A stretch of DNA of 64,000 nt from Micromonospora polyrhachis. Its GTDB lineage: Bacteria > Actinomycetota > Actinomycetes > Mycobacteriales > Micromonosporaceae. The translations under genes were made by a program, and so were the position numbers. The notes beneath the pieces were generated by a model. It saw only the letters and a program-made list of their open reading frames with translations. It made no database searches and was not told the origin of the DNA. Where the stretch lies: assembly GCF_014203835.1 (NCBI RefSeq), contig NZ_JACHJW010000001.1, positions 4,538,501-4,602,500 of the forward strand. Direction: 5' to 3'. The first letter of the stretch is position 1, and each line of letters starts with the position of its first letter. Below are positions 1 to 8,100 of this stretch, one piece after another.

Positions 1-2
1 AA

Positions 3-209
3 CAGGCGAACGCCATGGTCGCGGCCCGGTTCAAGATCGTCGAAGGGGCGGTGGGTATGGTCTCCAACGCCCTGGAGCGGCTGAGCGTGGAGCACATCGT
101 CGAGCTGGACGAGGAACGCAAGGCCCAGATGGTGGCGAATCTGCTCGTCGTACTCTGTGGCGACCGGGCGGCTCAGCCCGTCGTCAATGCGGGTTCCCTC
201 TACAGCTGA
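3..209 (+). CDS. SPFH/band-7 family protein, C-terminal end (partial)
   Basis: This is the last 68 codons of a gene that begins before the window; the frame is open from the first complete codon. The C-terminal text ([13 protein letters not shown], then [20 protein letters not shown]) matches the tail of actinobacterial SPFH-domain (stomatin/prohibitin-like) proteins, which associate with membranes and form oligomeric scaffolds. The SPFH domain itself lies outside the window, so the assignment rests on recognising this tail. It is followed 15 bp later by a small ribbon-helix-helix gene on the same strand, which is probably co-transcribed. Confidence 0.7.
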   Translation, partial: QANAMVAARFKIVEGAVGMVSNALERLSVEHIVELDEERKAQMVANLLVVLCGDRAAQPVVNAGSLYS

Positions 210-224
210 GGCGGTTGCCGGCTG

Positions 225-422
225 ATGGCCGAACGCAAGAAACTGTTGCTACGGCTCGATCCGCAGGTCTACGAGGCAGTTGCCAAGTGGGCCGCCGACG
301 ACCTGCGTAGCGTCAACGCACAGATCGAGTACGCCCTACGGCAGGCGTTGCGTGCCGCAGGGCGTACACCGAAACAACCACCGTCCGAGAAGTCACCGTC
401 CGAGAAGTCACCGGACGAGTGA
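225..422 (+). CDS. small ribbon-helix-helix (Arc-like) protein
   Basis: A 65-residue protein. Its N-terminal 45 residues ([19 protein letters not shown], then [16 protein letters not shown]) have the beta-strand plus two-helix pattern of Arc/MetJ ribbon-helix-helix DNA-binding proteins. The C-terminus is a low-complexity tail with a direct repeat ([13 protein letters not shown]). The gene starts 15 bp after the SPFH gene and is probably translated from the same message. In other systems such proteins act as antitoxins or repressors, but no toxin gene is adjacent, so a toxin-antitoxin role is not supported. Its target is unknown. Confidence 0.75.
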   Translation: MAERKKLLLRLDPQVYEAVAKWAADDLRSVNAQIEYALRQALRAAGRTPKQPPSEKSPSEKSPDE

Positions 423-458
423 ATTCCGGCCAACGCCCGACTCCGGGCATGGTGTCGG

Positions 459-971
459 TCAGGACGTCGGTGGGGTCCACTGGGCCGGTGCCGGCGGTGC
501 GGAGGCCGGCGGGTACGGGGCCGACATCGTCGGGTATTGCGCTGGCGTGCCCGACGTCGGCGTGTCCGACCAGGCGGCAGGCGCGGCCGACGGCGTGGTC
601 GGCGTCGCTGTCGGTTCCGTCCTGGCGGTACGGCCGGCCAGTACCGCGCCGATGAGCAGCCCGATCCCGGCTGCCTGCATGAGGCTCAGCAGCAGGGAGA
701 CGACGAGGCTGATCGGAGTGAACTCAGCGTGGTTGAAGACACCCTCCCTGAACAACGTGGGAATCGCCAGTCCCCAGGCCAGGGCAAGAAGTAGTTCCAG
801 CAACAGGACCGCGCCGCCGAGGAAGGCCAGCACCCGGGCGCGACCGGGCAGCCGCTTGCCGGCCACGGCCACCAGGATCAGCCCGACCACCAGCACCAGC
901 ATGGTCGGCAGTGTCCCCAACGATGGGCCAAGCAGGTCTCCGAACACGGCTTCCTCCGCTCCCAGGATCAT
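459..971 (-). CDS. small integral membrane protein of unknown function
   Basis: A 170-residue protein starting with ATG at 971. It has about three or four hydrophobic segments: roughly residues 20-40 (LPTMLVLVVGLILVAVAG), 48-70 and 85-112. A Pro/Ala/Ser/Thr-rich tail follows from about residue 115 (PTATPTTPSAAP). No catalytic motif was recognised. It is convergent with the ribbon-helix-helix gene and divergent from thrB, with about 98 bp between the two start codons, so the promoters of both lie in that gap. Codon use is typical of the window. It is a hypothetical membrane protein with no assignable role. Confidence 0.7.
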   Translation of the reverse strand: MILGAEEAVFGDLLGPSLGTLPTMLVLVVGLILVAVAGKRLPGRARVLAFLGGAVLLLELLLALAWGLAIPTLFREGVFNHAEFTPISLVVSLLLSLMQAAGIGLLIGAVLAGRTARTEPTATPTTPSAAPAAWSDTPTSGTPAQYPTMSAPYPPASAPPAPAQWTPPTS

Positions 972-1057
972 GCCGACACCTTACCGGCGATGGTCGATAC
1001 GACCGCGATTGGCGAGACCGTAGGCATACCGGCGCTGGCCGAGTGCCGGACGCGGCC

Positions 1058-1063
1058 TAGCAT
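1058..1063 (+). promoter_or_regulatory. -10 box TAGCAT of thrB, leaderless arrangement
   Basis: TAGCAT lies exactly 6 nt before the thrB ATG and no Shine-Dalgarno sequence is present. Transcription would start at or next to the A of the start codon, giving a leaderless mRNA, which is common in actinobacteria. This is inferred from spacing alone. Confidence 0.45.
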
Positions 1064-1069
1064 GAACGA

Positions 1070-2044
1070 ATGCCGCTGTCCTTCGTCTCCGGGCCGGCGC
1101 GGGTGCGCGTGCCCGCGACGAGCGCCAATCTCGGGCCGGGCTTCGATGCGCTGGGCCTGGCGCTGGCGCTCTACGACGAGGTCACCGCCCGGGTCACGTC
1201 GAGCGGCTGCCGGGTCGAGGTGACCGGTGAAGGCGCTGGTGAGCTGCCCGCCGACGACACACATCTGGTCGTACGCGCCATGCGGACCACCTTCGACGTG
1301 CTCGGCGGCCAGCCGTCGGGTGTGGCTGTCGACTGCGTGAACCGCATCCCGCAGGCTCGGGGGCTGGGTTCCTCGTCGGCGGCGATCGTTGCTGGCGTAC
1401 AGCTTGCCCGGGCGCTCGTGACCGACGGCGGCCAGCGCCTCGACGATGCCGGCGCACTGCGGTTGGCCGCCGAGATCGAGGGGCATCCGGACAACGTCGC
1501 GCCCTGCCTGCTCGGCGGGTTCACCATCGCCTGGACGGAAACCGCGGAGTCCGCGGCGCGTACCGGTGTCCTGCCTGGAGCCCGGGCGGTTTCCCTGCCG
1601 ATCGCCCCGGCCGTGCAGCCGGTGGTGTTCATACCCGGTGAACGTGGGTTGACCTCGGTGGCCCGTGCCGCGTTGCCGGCTACCGTGCCGCATCGGGACG
1701 CGGCGTTCAACGCCGGCCGTTCCGCGTTGCTCGTGCACGCCCTCACCACCGAGCCCGGTCTGCTACTGGCCGCGACCGAGGATCGGCTACACCAGGACTA
1801 CCGGGCGGCGGGGATGCCTGGCACCGCCGCCCTGCTCACGGCCCTGCGTGCGGCGGGTGTGACAGCTGTGGTCAGTGGGGCGGGACCGACGGTCCTGGCG
1901 CTGACCGAGCCGCCGGCAGGATTCGACCCGGGAATGGATTGGATCTGCCAAAGGTTGTCCGTGGATGTCGCCGGTGCCCTGGTCGAGGGGGGTAGACTGG
2001 GACACGCCGAGCGGGACCCTGTTGCCGCAGGTCGGAAGAGTTGA
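1070..2044 (+). CDS. thrB: homoserine kinase
   Basis: A 324-residue GHMP-family kinase that phosphorylates homoserine with ATP in threonine biosynthesis. The N-terminal motif VPATSANLGPGFDALG (about residues 14-29) and the GHMP glycine/serine-rich ATP loop RGLGSSSAAI (about residues 97-106) are diagnostic of ThrB. The C-terminal GAGPTVLALT is the third GHMP motif. Its length agrees with the family (about 300-320). The start is taken at the ATG preceded by a TAnnnT box, suggesting leaderless translation. Its usual partners hom and thrC are not in the window. It lies just upstream of rho in the same direction, separated by a 294 bp leader. Confidence 0.95.
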   Translation: MPLSFVSGPARVRVPATSANLGPGFDALGLALALYDEVTARVTSSGCRVEVTGEGAGELPADDTHLVVRAMRTTFDVLGGQPSGVAVDCVNRIPQARGLGSSSAAIVAGVQLARALVTDGGQRLDDAGALRLAAEIEGHPDNVAPCLLGGFTIAWTETAESAARTGVLPGARAVSLPIAPAVQPVVFIPGERGLTSVARAALPATVPHRDAAFNAGRSALLVHALTTEPGLLLAATEDRLHQDYRAAGMPGTAALLTALRAAGVTAVVSGAGPTVLALTEPPAGFDPGMDWICQRLSVDVAGALVEGGRLGHAERDPVAAGRKS

Positions 2045-2338
2045 TTACGCTCTAGACTTAGCACAGCCGCGAAGCACCGCGATCTCCTGCGGGTCGGCGC
2101 ACCCCCGAAGCTTTCGGCGGTTAGCCCGTCTACCCCTGCCTAGGCCCACGCCGCACCGCAGTTCTCCAAGGTCGCCGCAGAAGGCGAGACTCGCTCACCA
2201 GTACTGGTGAGTCGAAACCGACCGACTGCTGTGTTACAGACTCCCGTTACGTGTCACGCGAGGCGGGTGCACCGAGGCCGCCCGGCCACCTGTTCTTCGA
2301 CCCCGGGCAGCCCCGGCCTTATCGAGGGAAGGAATCCA
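2045..2338 (+). promoter_or_regulatory. long untranslated leader of rho with an 18-bp palindrome
   Basis: A 294 bp region between thrB and rho with no convincing gene. It holds a TAGACT box at 2053-2058, a C-rich, G-poor stretch around 2097-2165 that could act as a Rho utilisation (rut) site, and a perfect 18-bp palindrome at 2194-2211 (CTCACCAGTACTGGTGAG). A Shine-Dalgarno-like AGGGAAGGA sits just before the TTG start. Rho is autoregulated by attenuation in other bacteria. The C-rich leader is consistent with that, but this is inference. Confidence 0.45.
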
Positions 2339-4375
2339 TTGAGCGACACCACCGACGTGACGTCGGATGTTTCCAACGTCGCTGGCGAAGCCACCACAGG
2401 TCCCGCCCGCCGTCGGCGGACCGGCACCGGACTCTCGGCGAAGCTGTTGCCGGAGCTCCAGAGCCTGGCCGCGTCGCTCGGCATCTCCGGTACGGCCCGG
2501 ATGCGCAAGGGCGAACTGATCGCCGCTATCACGGAGCGGCAGGGCGGCGCTGCTGCTGCGGGCAGCGCACCGCGTCCTCGGGCTGAGGTCGCGGCAGCGG
2601 CAGCTCCCGCACGGGAAGAGGTCCGGGCCGAGGTTCGGGACGCCGGCGAACGGCGTGGCGACACGGCACAGGCACCGGTACCGGACAAGCCGGCGGCCGA
2701 GGGCGAGACCCGCCCCCGCTCCCGCCGGTCCCGGAATGCGGCTGCCACCGCCGCTCAGGCCGAGTCGCGGGTCGAGGAGACCCCGGCTGGTGGTCGGGCT
2801 GAGCGCGCCGACCAGGCAGAACGGGCTGACCAGGCCGAGCGGGGCGACCGTGCCGAGCGGGGCGATCGGGCTGATCGTGCCGACCGTGGTGAGCGGGCTG
2901 ATCGTGGCGACCGTGCCGAGCGGGCTGATCGTGCCGACCGGGCCGAGCGGGCTGATCGCGGCGAGCGGGCTGATCGCGGCGAGCGGGCTGATCGTGGCGA
3001 GCGGGCTGATCGTGGCGAGCGGGCTGATCGTGGCGAGCGGGCTGATCGTGGCGAGCGGGCTGATCGTGGCGATCGTGGTCAGCGCGGGACTGCGGATCGG
3101 GACCGTGACAACGACGGAGACGACGACGGTGAGGGCGGCGGTCGCCGTGGCCGCCGTAGCCGATTCCGCGACCGTCGTCGTGGCGGCCGGGGCGACCGTC
3201 CCGAGGGCGAGAGCGGCGGCCGGGAGCCGCAGGTCAACGAGGACGATGTGCTCGTCCCGGTGGCAGGCATCATCGACGTGCTCGACAACTACGCGTTCGT
3301 CCGCACCACCGGCTACCTCTCCGGCCCCAACGACGTCTACGTGTCGATGTCCCAGGTCAAGAAGTACGGCCTGCGGCGCGGTGACGCCGTCACCGGTGCG
3401 GTGCGTGCCGCCCGCGAGGGTGAGCAGCGCCGGGACAAGTACAACCCGCTGGTCCGGCTGGACGCGATCAACGGCATGGACCCGGACGAGGCCAAGCGTC
3501 GACCGGAGTTCTACAAGCTGACCCCGCTCTACCCGCAGGAGCGACTGCGGTTGGAGACCGAGCCGCACATCCTGACCACCCGGGTCATCGACCTGGTGAC
3601 GCCGATCGGCAAGGGTCAGCGGGCGCTCATCATGTCGCCGCCGAAGGCTGGTAAGACGATGGTGTTGCAGGCGATCGCCAACGCGATCACCCACAACAAC
3701 CCGGAGTGCCACCTGATGGTGGTGCTGATCGACGAGCGGCCCGAAGAAGTCACCGACATGCAGCGTTCGGTCAAGGGCGAGGTCATCGCGGCCACGTTCG
3801 ACCGGCCGCCGCAGGACCACACCACGGTCGCCGAGTTGGCGATCGAGCGGGCCAAGCGCCTGGTCGAGCTGGGCCACGACGTGGTCGTACTGCTCGACTC
3901 GGTGACCCGGCTCGGCCGGTCGTACAACCTGGCCGCCCCGGCCAGCGGTCGGATCATGTCCGGCGGTATCGACTCGACCGCGCTCTACCCGCCCAAGCGG
4001 TTCCTGGGCGCGGCCCGCAACATCGAGAACGGCGGCTCGCTGACCATCCTCGCCACCGCCCTGGTGGAGACCGGTTCCGTGATGGACACGGTCATCTTCG
4101 AGGAGTTCAAGGGCACCGGTAACGCGGAGTTGAAGCTGGACCGGAAGATCGCCGACAAGCGGGTCTTCCCGGCCATCGACATCCACACCTCCGGTACGCG
4201 TAAGGAGGAGATCCTGCTCGCACCGGAGGAGTTGGTCATCACGCACAAGCTCCGCAAGGTGTTGCACTCGCTGGACTCGCAGGCGGCGCTGGACCTGCTG
4301 CTCGACAAGCTCAAGCAGACCCGCACCAACATCGAGTTCCTGATGCAGATCGCGAAGTCGACGCCGGGGGAGTAG
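2339..4375 (+). CDS. rho: transcription termination factor Rho with long charged N-terminal insertion
   Basis: A hexameric RNA-dependent ATPase that terminates transcription. With the TTG start at 2339 (preceded by AGGGAAGGA) the protein has 678 residues, against about 420 in E. coli. The order is: a Rho_N/SAP-like helix region (LSAKLLPELQSLAASLGISG, about residues 28-65); an extended disordered Arg/Asp/Glu/Gly-rich segment (about 90-300) containing a perfect hexapeptide array; the RNA-binding cold-shock-like domain beginning near residue 307 (AGIIDVLDNYAFVRTTGYL); and the RecA-like ATPase with Walker A PPKAGKT near 433 and VVLLDSVTRLGR as Walker B. The first 44 residues of the longer open frame lack coding character. 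Actinobacterial Rho proteins commonly carry a large N-terminal insertion; the regular repeat here is unusually clean. Confidence 0.95.
   Translation: MSDTTDVTSDVSNVAGEATTGPARRRRTGTGLSAKLLPELQSLAASLGISGTARMRKGELIAAITERQGGAAAAGSAPRPRAEVAAAAAPAREEVRAEVRDAGERRGDTAQAPVPDKPAAEGETRPRSRRSRNAAATAAQAESRVEETPAGGRAERADQAERADQAERGDRAERGDRADRADRGERADRGDRAERADRADRAERADRGERADRGERADRGERADRGERADRGERADRGERADRGDRGQRGTADRDRDNDGDDDGEGGGRRGRRSRFRDRRRGGRGDRPEGESGGREPQVNEDDVLVPVAGIIDVLDNYAFVRTTGYLSGPNDVYVSMSQVKKYGLRRGDAVTGAVRAAREGEQRRDKYNPLVRLDAINGMDPDEAKRRPEFYKLTPLYPQERLRLETEPHILTTRVIDLVTPIGKGQRALIMSPPKAGKTMVLQAIANAITHNNPECHLMVVLIDERPEEVTDMQRSVKGEVIAATFDRPPQDHTTVAELAIERAKRLVELGHDVVVLLDSVTRLGRSYNLAAPASGRIMSGGIDSTALYPPKRFLGAARNIENGGSLTILATALVETGSVMDTVIFEEFKGTGNAELKLDRKIADKRVFPAIDIHTSGTRKEEILLAPEELVITHKLRKVLHSLDSQAALDLLLDKLKQTRTNIEFLMQIAKSTPGE
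2947..3072 (+). repeat. seven tandem 18-bp repeats inside rho
   Basis: Seven consecutive copies of GCGGGCTGATCGYGGCGA, differing only at one C/T position, encode a repeated Arg-Ala-Asp-Arg-Gly-Glu hexapeptide (about residues 203-244 of Rho). Degenerate copies continue upstream to about 2800. The near-identity at DNA level suggests recent expansion and a likely length polymorphism between strains. Confidence 0.95.
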
Positions 4376-4410
4376 TTGCCCAGCCCTGCTCGTCTCCAGT
4401 CGACGACGAT

Positions 4411-4447
4411 GGCGTGAGCCGGACCGCACAGCGGTCCGGCTCACGCC
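4411..4447 (+). terminator. strong hairpin terminator after rho
   Basis: A 17-bp perfect stem (arms 4411-4427 and 4431-4447) closes a 3-nt ACA loop, 36 bp after the rho stop codon. It is followed by GTTTCC rather than a clear U-tract. A stem this long without a poly-U tail is typical of actinobacterial intrinsic terminators. Confidence 0.85.
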
Positions 4448-4519
4448 GTTTCCGGGGTGCCGCCGCGCGACGAGGTGCGGAATTTTCCTTCAGTTCAATC
4501 GGCGGGTATTGAAACTTCT

Positions 4520-4541
4520 ATTCACCATCCGGTTGACTACC
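4520..4541 (+). promoter_or_regulatory. possible PHO-box-like direct repeat before the glycosidase/phosphoesterase gene
   Basis: Two 11-nt units, ATTCACCATCC and GGTTGACTACC, lie directly before the ATG at 4546, and a third weaker unit, GTTCAATCGGC, lies at 4493-4503. The first unit resembles the Streptomyces PhoP consensus (GTTCACC-type 11-nt direct repeats). The gene product has a phosphoesterase domain, which makes phosphate control plausible. The second unit is a poor match, so confidence is low. Confidence 0.3.
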
Positions 4542-4545
4542 CGGC

Positions 4546-7500
4546 ATGCGTACCCGCAGTCGACCCGCCCACCTCCTCGGTGCCCTGCTGCTGGCACCGT
4601 TGCTGACCCTGGCTGGCCCGCTGCCGGCCAGCGCCGCCCCGGCATCCGCCGGCAGCCTTCCGGCCGGCGGTACCCTCGCCGAAGACAGTCCGATCGCCTC
4701 CTCCTATCCGGCCCGATCCTCCACGCTGCTCGCCGCCGAACCGGCCGGTGGCTTCGACACCGACCGGCGGAGCAGACCCGTCGCTCCCGGGCTGACCCTC
4801 ACCTCGTTCGACCGCTTCGACTCCGCCGGCTGGTTGCGGGCCGACGCGCTGACCGCCGACCTCTCCGGCGGGCTCACCGTCGACTACGTCAACTCCGGTG
4901 AGGTCGCCAAGGCCGAGCCACTACGTCGCGCCGTCGACCGGTCCCGCGCGGTGGCCGCGGTGAACGGCGACTTCTTCGACATCAACAACTCTGGGGCCGC
5001 CCAGGGCATCGGTATCCAAAGTGGGCAGCTCGTCCAATCGCCGGTCGCCGGGCACCACAACGCCGCCGCCGTCACCGCCGACGGGATCGGCCGGGTGATC
5101 CAGGTGTACTTCGAGGGCACCGCCACCCTGCCCACCGGTCCGGTGGCGTTGACGCAGTTCAACAACATGATCCAGGCCAACGGCATCGGTGTCTTCACGC
5201 CGCTCTGGGGGTCGTACACCCGGGGCCGTGCGGTCAATGGTGCCGCCCGCGTCACGGAGGTGGCCCTGGTCGACGGTCACGTGGTCAGTGTCACCGACGC
5301 TGCCGGCAGCGGACCCATCCCGGCCGGCACCACCATCCTGCTCGGCCGCGACGGCGGGGCCGACGCGCTCGCCGGTCTTCGCCCCGGTGACCCGGTGGAC
5401 GTCGCCTACCAGCCGCGTCCCTCCGCCGGTGGCGCACCGCACGCCGCGGTCGGCGGCGGCAACGTGGTTCTGCGCGACGGCGTACCGGAGAACATCGCCG
5501 ACGTCACCCTGGCCCCGCGCACCTCGGTCGGCTTCTCCGCCGACGGTCGGAAGATGTTCCTGCTCACCGTCGACGGCCGGCAGGTCGACAGCCGGGGCGT
5601 GACGCAGACCGAGCTGGGCCGGATGATGGCCGAACTCGGCGCGCACAACGCGCTGAACCTCGACGGCGGCGGTTCCTCCACGCTGCTCGCCAGGGAGCCC
5701 GGTGTCGCCACCGTACAGGTGGAGAACAGCCCGTCGGACGGCTCCGAGCGGCCCGTGCCCAACGGCCTGGCCATCTACGCGCCTGCGGGCAGCGGCAAAC
5801 TGACCGGCTACTGGGTGGAGACCGCCATCGACCCGAGCGCCGCGCCCGGCGTCGGCCCGGTACGCGGCGGCCGGCCGGACCGGGTCTTCCCCGGTCTCAC
5901 CCGTCGACTGACCGCCGCCGGTCACGACGAGACCTACGGCCCGGCCGTCGGCAAGCCCACCTGGCGGACCACCCCGGCGGTACGGGGTGCGGTGAACGCC
6001 GACGGTGTCTTCCGGGCACTGGTGCCGGGCGAGGCCACGGTGACCGCCGCTCGGGGCACCGCTCGGGGCGAGGTGAAACTCACCGTGCTCGGTCCGCTGG
6101 ACCGGATCAGCGGCACGGTGGACCGGGTGGGTCTGGTCGGTGCCGGCGCGACCGGCCTGGTCGGGGTCGTCGGGTACGACGCCGAAGGCAACACCGCGCC
6201 GATCGAGCCGGCTGACGTGCGGCTCGACTACGACCGGAACCTGTTCGAGATCACGCCCACCGCCGAGGGCAACCTGTCGGTCAAGGCGAAGGCCGAATCC
6301 GGTGCCGGCCTGGTCACGCTGAAGGTGGGCGCGAGTAGCACGGTGGTGCCGGTCACCATCGGTCTGACCGACGTGCCGGTCGCCACCTTCGACGACGCGG
6401 CCAACTGGACGTTCAGCGCCGCTCGGGCCACCGGATCGGCCGCCCCGGCCGCCGGGCACACCGGCACCGGCCTGAAACTGTCGTACGACTTCAGCCAGTC
6501 CACCGGCACCCGGGCCGCGTACGCCAACCCGCCCGCGTGGATCGAGGTGCCCGGCCAGCCGCAGGCGTTCGGCATGTGGATCTACGCCAACGGTCGGGGC
6601 GAATGGCCGAGCCTGCACCTGCACGACGCGCTGGACCAGCAGCACGTGCTGCGCGGGCCGGACCTGGACTGGACCGGCTGGCGCTACGTCGAGATGGCGG
6701 TGCCGGCCGGGGTGCAGTATCCGGTGCGGATCCGGCGGTTCTACGTGGCCGAGACCGATGCCGCCACCGCCTACCAGAACGAGGTGGTGGTGGACGACAT
6801 CGTGGCCCGGGTACCTCCGACGGTCGACGCGCCGGCCGAGTCGCCGCGCACCGACCGGGTGGTGCTGCGTGACGGCACGGTGGACGGGGCACCCTGGCGC
6901 TTCGCGGTGATGTCCGACGCCCAGTTCGTCGCCGCCGACCCGGACAGCGACCTGGTCGCCCAGGCCCGCCGTACGCTGCGGGAGATCCGGGCGGCGAAGC
7001 CGGACTTCCTGGTGATCAACGGCGACCTCGTGGACACCGCCTACCCGGCCGACTTCGCGCTGGCCAAGCGGATCCTGGACGAGGAGCTGGCCGGGACGGC
7101 GCCCTACTACTACGTCCCCGGCAACCACGAGATCATGGGCGCCCCGATCAGCAACTTCAAGGCGGTCTTCGGCGACACCCACCGGGTCTTCGACCACCGA
7201 CCGGCCAGCGGCGGCACGGCCACCCGATTCGTCACGTTGAACTCGGCCACCGGCACGCTGCGCGGGGGCGGCTTCGACCAGATCGAGGCGTTCCGGACGG
7301 CACTGGACCAGGCCGCGTCCGACCCGACGATCGGGTCGGTGGTGGTCCTGCACCACCACCCGCCGCGTGACCCGTCCCCGGCCAAGGCGAGCCAGCTCGG
7401 CGACCGCAAGGAGGCGGCACTGGTCGAGCGGTGGCTGGCCGAGTTCCAGCACACCACCGGCAAGGGCGCGCTCTTCGTCGGCGGTCACGTCGGTGCCTTC

Positions 7501-8031
7501 TCCGCCGGGCGGGTCGACGGGGTGCCGTACGTGATCAACGGCAACTCGGGCAAGAACCCGTCCACCGCCCCGCACCTCGGTGGGTTCACCGGCTGGACGA
7601 TGTTCGGCGTCGATCCGGTGACCGAGGCGGAGGCGTCTCGGGCCCGACGGAACCCGCTCGCCGAGGGCCCGCAGTGGGTGACCGCGCAGACCCGGGCGCA
7701 CGTGGACGCGTTGACGGTGACCGCCCCACCGGTGGTCGCCCTCGGTACACCGGCCCAGGTGACCGCCACGGTGACCCAGGCCGGCGGCCGGCAGGTGCCG
7801 GTGGCGGCACCGGTCAGCGCCGACTGGTCCGCCTCACCGAGCGTCCACATCGGATCGCCGCTGGGGCTGCGCCCCTGGCACACCGCCTGGTTCGACCCGG
7901 CGACCGGTCGACTGACCGCCCTGCGATCCACCGGTTCGGTGGTGGTGGCGGTGACGGTCAACGGCGTACGGGCCGAGGCGACGCTTCAGCTCGCACCCCG
8001 GGTAGGCGCTCGCACCGCGCCGGCCGCCTAG
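4546..8031 (+). CDS. secreted phosphodiester glycosidase / metallophosphoesterase fusion
   Basis: A 1161-residue exported multidomain protein. Residues 1-30 are a signal peptide (RTRSRP, then LLGALLLAPLLTLAGPLPASAAPA). Residues about 110-420 form a NAGPA/DUF2233 phosphodiester glycosidase domain with VNGDFFD and the conserved LNLDGGGSST near residue 370. Ig-like segments follow, then a jelly-roll, CBM-like region (about 610-760). Residues about 785-1040 form a calcineurin-like metallophosphoesterase with metal-ligand motifs SDAQF, NGDLVD, PGNHE, HHHPP and GGHVG. A C-terminal Ig-like domain ends the protein. It probably releases sugars from phosphodiester-linked glycans or teichoic-acid-like polymers outside the cell and acts on the phosphate; the true substrate is unknown. 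It is monocistronic, between two hairpins. Confidence 0.88.
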   Translation: MRTRSRPAHLLGALLLAPLLTLAGPLPASAAPASAGSLPAGGTLAEDSPIASSYPARSSTLLAAEPAGGFDTDRRSRPVAPGLTLTSFDRFDSAGWLRADALTADLSGGLTVDYVNSGEVAKAEPLRRAVDRSRAVAAVNGDFFDINNSGAAQGIGIQSGQLVQSPVAGHHNAAAVTADGIGRVIQVYFEGTATLPTGPVALTQFNNMIQANGIGVFTPLWGSYTRGRAVNGAARVTEVALVDGHVVSVTDAAGSGPIPAGTTILLGRDGGADALAGLRPGDPVDVAYQPRPSAGGAPHAAVGGGNVVLRDGVPENIADVTLAPRTSVGFSADGRKMFLLTVDGRQVDSRGVTQTELGRMMAELGAHNALNLDGGGSSTLLAREPGVATVQVENSPSDGSERPVPNGLAIYAPAGSGKLTGYWVETAIDPSAAPGVGPVRGGRPDRVFPGLTRRLTAAGHDETYGPAVGKPTWRTTPAVRGAVNADGVFRALVPGEATVTAARGTARGEVKLTVLGPLDRISGTVDRVGLVGAGATGLVGVVGYDAEGNTAPIEPADVRLDYDRNLFEITPTAEGNLSVKAKAESGAGLVTLKVGASSTVVPVTIGLTDVPVATFDDAANWTFSAARATGSAAPAAGHTGTGLKLSYDFSQSTGTRAAYANPPAWIEVPGQPQAFGMWIYANGRGEWPSLHLHDALDQQHVLRGPDLDWTGWRYVEMAVPAGVQYPVRIRRFYVAETDAATAYQNEVVVDDIVARVPPTVDAPAESPRTDRVVLRDGTVDGAPWRFAVMSDAQFVAADPDSDLVAQARRTLREIRAAKPDFLVINGDLVDTAYPADFALAKRILDEELAGTAPYYYVPGNHEIMGAPISNFKAVFGDTHRVFDHRPASGGTATRFVTLNSATGTLRGGGFDQIEAFRTALDQAASDPTIGSVVVLHHHPPRDPSPAKASQLGDRKEAALVERWLAEFQHTTGKGALFVGGHVGAFSAGRVDGVPYVINGNSGKNPSTAPHLGGFTGWTMFGVDPVTEAEASRARRNPLAEGPQWVTAQTRAHVDALTVTAPPVVALGTPAQVTATVTQAGGRQVPVAAPVSADWSASPSVHIGSPLGLRPWHTAWFDPATGRLTALRSTGSVVVAVTVNGVRAEATLQLAPRVGARTAPAA

Positions 8032-8047
8032 CCAGCTTCCACTCAGA

Positions 8048-8091
8048 GAAGGGTCCCTTCCTACGCGAGGAGCGATAGGAAGGGACCCTTC
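8048..8091. terminator. 16-bp perfect hairpin, bidirectional terminator with quasi-palindromic arms
   Basis: Arms 8048-8063 and 8076-8091 are perfect complements (GAAGGGTCCCTTCCTA and its reverse complement) around a 12-nt loop. Each arm is itself a near-palindrome (AAGGG-T-CCCTT), so alternative folds exist. It sits between two convergent genes with stop codons at 8031 and 8101 and can serve both. I recognise this AAGGGTCCCTT element as recurrent in Micromonospora intergenic regions. Confidence 0.85.
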
Positions 8092-8100
8092 CGTACTGCG

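Noticed and set aside
225-422. Toxin-antitoxin locus suggested by the ribbon-helix-helix protein
   Set aside because: No toxin-like gene is adjacent on either side, and the following gene is an opposite-strand membrane protein.
2234-4444. 736-codon open frame antisense to rho, with an ATISPL repeat
   Set aside because: It is a GC-rich shadow of rho on the other strand; the repeat is the complement of the Rho hexapeptide array. No ribosome-binding site or recognisable domain.
4921-7701. 926-codon open frame antisense to the secreted glycosidase gene
   Set aside because: Shadow frame. The sense gene has clear domains, motifs and third-position bias.
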